Assembly: GCA_013180625.2 (NCBI GenBank)
Contig: SNVD02009724.1
Span: 186,001-250,000, forward strand
Direction: 5' to 3'
DNA from: Boswellia sacra
Taxonomy: Eukaryota; Streptophyta; Magnoliopsida; Sapindales; Burseraceae
Length of the DNA stretch: 64,000 nucleotides
Shown here in pieces: positions 61,001 through 64,000 of this stretch (within the stretch, counting starts at the first letter, position 1; every line of letters starts with the position of its first letter). The notes under the pieces were generated by a model that saw nothing but the letters and a program-made list of their open reading frames with translations, ran no database searches and was not told where the DNA came from. A program made the translations under genes and the position numbers.

Positions 61001-64000
61001 AGCAAATCAGGTCTCAGAATAGTGGCAATGGACTTAAAGAAACCTATGGGGAAGGGTGGTCTTTCTGTCTTTGTTTCATTTCTTGATGCTACTTGAAAAT
61101 TGTACTATTAAATCATCTCTTGCTGTAGTAACCACGAATTTGTTATATTTAGGATGTGCAGAGCATTAATGCCTGGAGATGAAGAAAGCATGAGTGATGA
61201 AGCAATATGGGAAACTCTACCTGTAAGTCTGTCTTTGGGTATTTATGAATTAAAGAATTGGTCTTGTAGAAATACGTGATGTTATAAATGACATGCTTAA
61301 ATAACTTCTAGTCTTGTTGAGTGCTTAGTGGTCACATTCCAAGGGAGTATTGATTGCTAGGAAAGGCACTTCTTCTTTTATTTTCTAATGGCTCTATGCG
61401 CCAAACAATTAATGAACAGATCTGTTCATCACTGATAGATAAATGACTGATCATAGATCATCAATGGAAATACTTAGAAATGACAGGGCACAAAATTCCG
61501 TGGATAATTTTTCATATTATTTTATTGGTGGCACAACATTGGTAAACTCCTTGGCTCTTCATGTTTTGGATATTTGCCCAATGATGGTCAATGACTGACT
61601 GTGACAGCATGCTGAAGTCAGCTAGAATGTCTCACTCTCTCCCTCTCCAAACCTTGACGCATAGTAATGTACTGCTAACTTGTGCACGCATATGTTTTCT
61701 TTCTACTTATTCAAGATGATATTTTCTCATGTAATTGCACACTGTCGTACATAATTTCGCTTTGAACAATAGCTTCTTTCAAAACTATAGAAATAGGAAA
61801 AACAGATATTACCCCATGAGTGAAATGTTCATGCTAAAATAGAGGAATAAAGATGACGATATTCAATGTCTATGACCATTCTTTTTTCTGATAATATGTT
61901 GTGCTGCGTAGATTTGAGTAATACTTGTTGACAGTACCAGTAAAGTATTGTGATTATAGTGGTGAAAATATTTTTGTGTGATACTCAACTTGTATATATT
62001 ATATGATGCTTTAATTTTGAAGAATTAATATTGGGATTTTCCTCCTTAGTGTTGATGATGAATTGTCGATCTTTGGTTTGTAGCACTTCTGGGTTGCAAT
62101 ATCTATGATCTTCTTCATTGCTGCAACAATATTCACTCTTCTAAAGTTGTGTGGTAAGTTGTTTATCTTTATTGAAAGAACAGTGGCTGCATTGTAGTGG
62201 CATTTGAAGCCTTTAGTGATAACCAGTTGCTTTTCTTCTTGTTCTTTAAAATGACCATATTTATGTTCAAACACCTGTTTGTAGCCTTTCTAGATATATT
62301 ACTAGTCATTTTCAGGAAATTTTGTGACTCATTAATTTTTAGACCCCTATGTTCTGTGATTTGTGTTTTTCAATATGCTGAATCTTGATGCATCTCCATG
62401 AAAGCTTAGTCTGTGCATTGCTCCAGTCGGTTCTGATGTTGAACAAGGGATAGTCACAAATGTTCTGAAGAATTTTCCTTTAAGGAGTATATTAATACAA
62501 AAATATGAGCATTTGCTCGTTGCAAGCAGTCTCATGTTGTCTTATATTTAGATTGCAAAATATTCTCAATTAACAATTTCTTCATCATGTTCTTCATTAT
62601 CAATTATATTTTGTTCTAACCAGGAATTAGAGGAGCTGATAATTGATTGTAAAATTAAAATGAAAATAAAAAATTGTTAATATTAAGGAATCCAATACCT
62701 AATAACTTGTCGTATGAAGTCTTCATCTGGTAGTTATGGTGATTATGCAAATGCATGCAAAGATCTTTGTTCACGTCAACCTTTTTTTTTTTTTTTTTTA
62801 AAAAAATTTCTTGCTATCATGTTGTATCATGATATGAGTTGCTTCCATTTGACTTATTTGAGGCTAATCCTAAATGTTAATTGGGTTTTTTTTTTTAATT
62901 TATTTTTTTTAACGATTACATGCAGGTGATGTAGCTGCTCTAGGTTGGTGGGATTTGTTTATAAATTTTGGGTAAGAGTTTATAGTCTTTACAGTAGCAA
63001 TTGATAATTTATTTTTGTCTTTCTGCATCTTTGGCTGTTCGAATAATCATATATATCCTTTGACAGTATTGCAGAATGCTTTGCTTTTCTTGTTTGCACA
63101 AAGTGGTATAATCCGGCTATTCATAGGAACTCTTGTATTGGAGAATCCGGTTTCTCTTCATTATCAATAAGATACCTTGACCATAATGGAGGCTTAGTAG
63201 TTTCTGCTGATGATGACCGGCAAAACAGCAATAGGATGTGCAATCTACAAGACATCGGTGGGCATATTATGAAAATTCCATTCATCTGTTTCCAGATTCT
63301 ACTTTTTATGCGCTTAGAGGTATAATATATTTGGATAAGTGCCTTTCTATGGGTATTTTAGAATCTTTTATGAGTTCTAAAGTTAACATGCTTCTCTTTC
63401 CTGTCAGGGAACACCATCTGGTGCTAGACATATCCCATTCAGAATAATTTTTGCTCCTGTTTTTTTGATACAAGGAGCTGGGGTTTTGTTTGCTGCATAT
63501 AGATTGATTGAGAAGATTGTTCTTTTGTTACATAATGGAGCTGGTTTTGGAAGATGCTTGACTGTAGCATCAAAAGCTGGTGATTTCTTAGGCTTCTTGC
63601 ACCATGGTTCAAGGTAACGGTTCATTCTAAAGTGACTTCAAATTTCATGGCCTTGAGTAGATCCCTGCTAGATGAATAAGAGACAAAATGCAAAAATTCT
63701 CTTGATGTTCTCATTTCTTATTGTTTATTTGTGTTTGCAGGCTGTTGGGTTGGTGGTCAATTGATGAAGGGAGTCGTGAAGAACTGGCTAGACTTTATTG
63801 TGCCGAGGCTTCTGGGTTTGTTCATTATACTATATTTTAGGAGTTGCTTGGCCTCTTTATCAAAAATCTAAATGCGTCTTACTGCAAGTTATTAAAACAT
63901 TTTGCATTGTTCTTTCAACTTGATGCTAACTTAAAGATATCATGATCTAAATTGAAAAAAGAAATTGCGATAGCTTTTGTTTGAATACAAAATGTCTAAA
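58021..64000 (+). CDS. TMEM185-like (Fragile-X-F-associated) membrane protein, 3' end beyond window
   Basis: Ten exons with GT-AG borders were traced: 58021-58157, 59907-59997, 60139-60223, 60513-60582, 61153-61222, 62084-62153, 62926-62971, 63067-63319, 63408-63613 and 63741-63815. Exon phases join cleanly. The protein starts MLIQRRVMSWRRVFKSLLAV; the family usually starts at MSWRRV, so 58042 is an alternative start. It continues as a multi-pass membrane protein: LFSFTLLLALKLD, RMCRALMPGDEESMSDEAIW, PHFWVAISMIFFIAATIFTL, DVAALGWWDLFINFG, HHGSRLLGWWSIDEGSREEL. The closest Arabidopsis match I recall is At1g68820, which ends in a RING finger suggesting an E3 ligase role; that part lies beyond 64000. 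Exon 4 joins SSY to VVNLKIV a few residues short of the family norm. The biochemical role is not established. Confidence 0.9.
58863..59255 (-). mobile_element. TRIM retrotransposon in intron 1 of the TMEM185-like gene
   Basis: Two short LTRs (58863-59021 and 59141-59255) share CTATGGGTAGA..TCACCCT, ACTGGCTTGTA-like and ACTTAGTTGA(C/T)GTG blocks and end ATCATAACA. The 5-bp duplication AACTT flanks the element (58858-58862 and 59256-59260). On the minus strand the right LTR is followed by ATCAATATCAGAGTTAACCC, a Met-tRNA-like primer site. AGGAGCGTGGTAATA precedes the left LTR as a possible polypurine tract. The left LTR is 44 bases longer because of an internal tandem duplication. At 393 bp with no coding sequence it fits the TRIM class. 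Confidence 0.82.

Overview
This is a 64-kb stretch of a flowering-plant nuclear genome, most likely a eudicot. The evidence is AT-rich spacer DNA, GT-AG introns, plant-only gene families and dense plant transposable elements. I could not identify the species. No rRNA, tRNA, CRISPR or bacterial feature was seen.

Only three intact host genes are supported, all on the + strand: a single-exon nepenthesin-type aspartyl protease (32316-33629), a two-exon bHLH transcription factor of the AtbHLH30/TMO5-LIKE1 type (46530-48402), and the 5' ten exons of a TMEM185 (transmembrane Fragile-X-F-associated) membrane protein gene that runs off the right edge (58021 onward). From memory, Arabidopsis keeps the protease beside a TMO5-clade bHLH at one locus and a related bHLH beside the TMEM185-like gene at a paralogous locus. 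The window may therefore preserve the ancestral order of all three.

The rest is mainly a mosaic of mobile elements. From left to right: a 7.85-kb CACTA transposon (1333-9182, TSD AGT) carrying decayed pieces of a D3 cyclin, an NF-YA factor and a KIN-4 kinesin, with a solo LTR (7411-8800) nested in it; a second CACTA-type terminus near 14.7 kb; several MITEs (16.0-17.1 kb); a non-autonomous Ty1-copia retrotransposon (18251-21672); a hAT-like MITE (23952-25021); a tRNA-derived SINE (25998-26417); a Pack-MULE-like element (26641-28533) holding a broken AGCVIII protein-kinase fragment; a hAT MITE (36830-37496); a Mutator-type foldback element (41957-43403) with another hAT MITE inside it; a Mutator MITE (52735-53137); a long AT-rich TIR element (53206-54376); a small MITE (55536-55713); and a TRIM retrotransposon (58863-59255) inside intron 1 of the TMEM185-like gene.

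The most interesting signal is repeated capture of host gene exons, with recognisable splice borders, by two DNA-transposon classes. The captured pieces carry stops and frameshifts, so they are not predicted to make full proteins. They could still be sources of homologous RNA.
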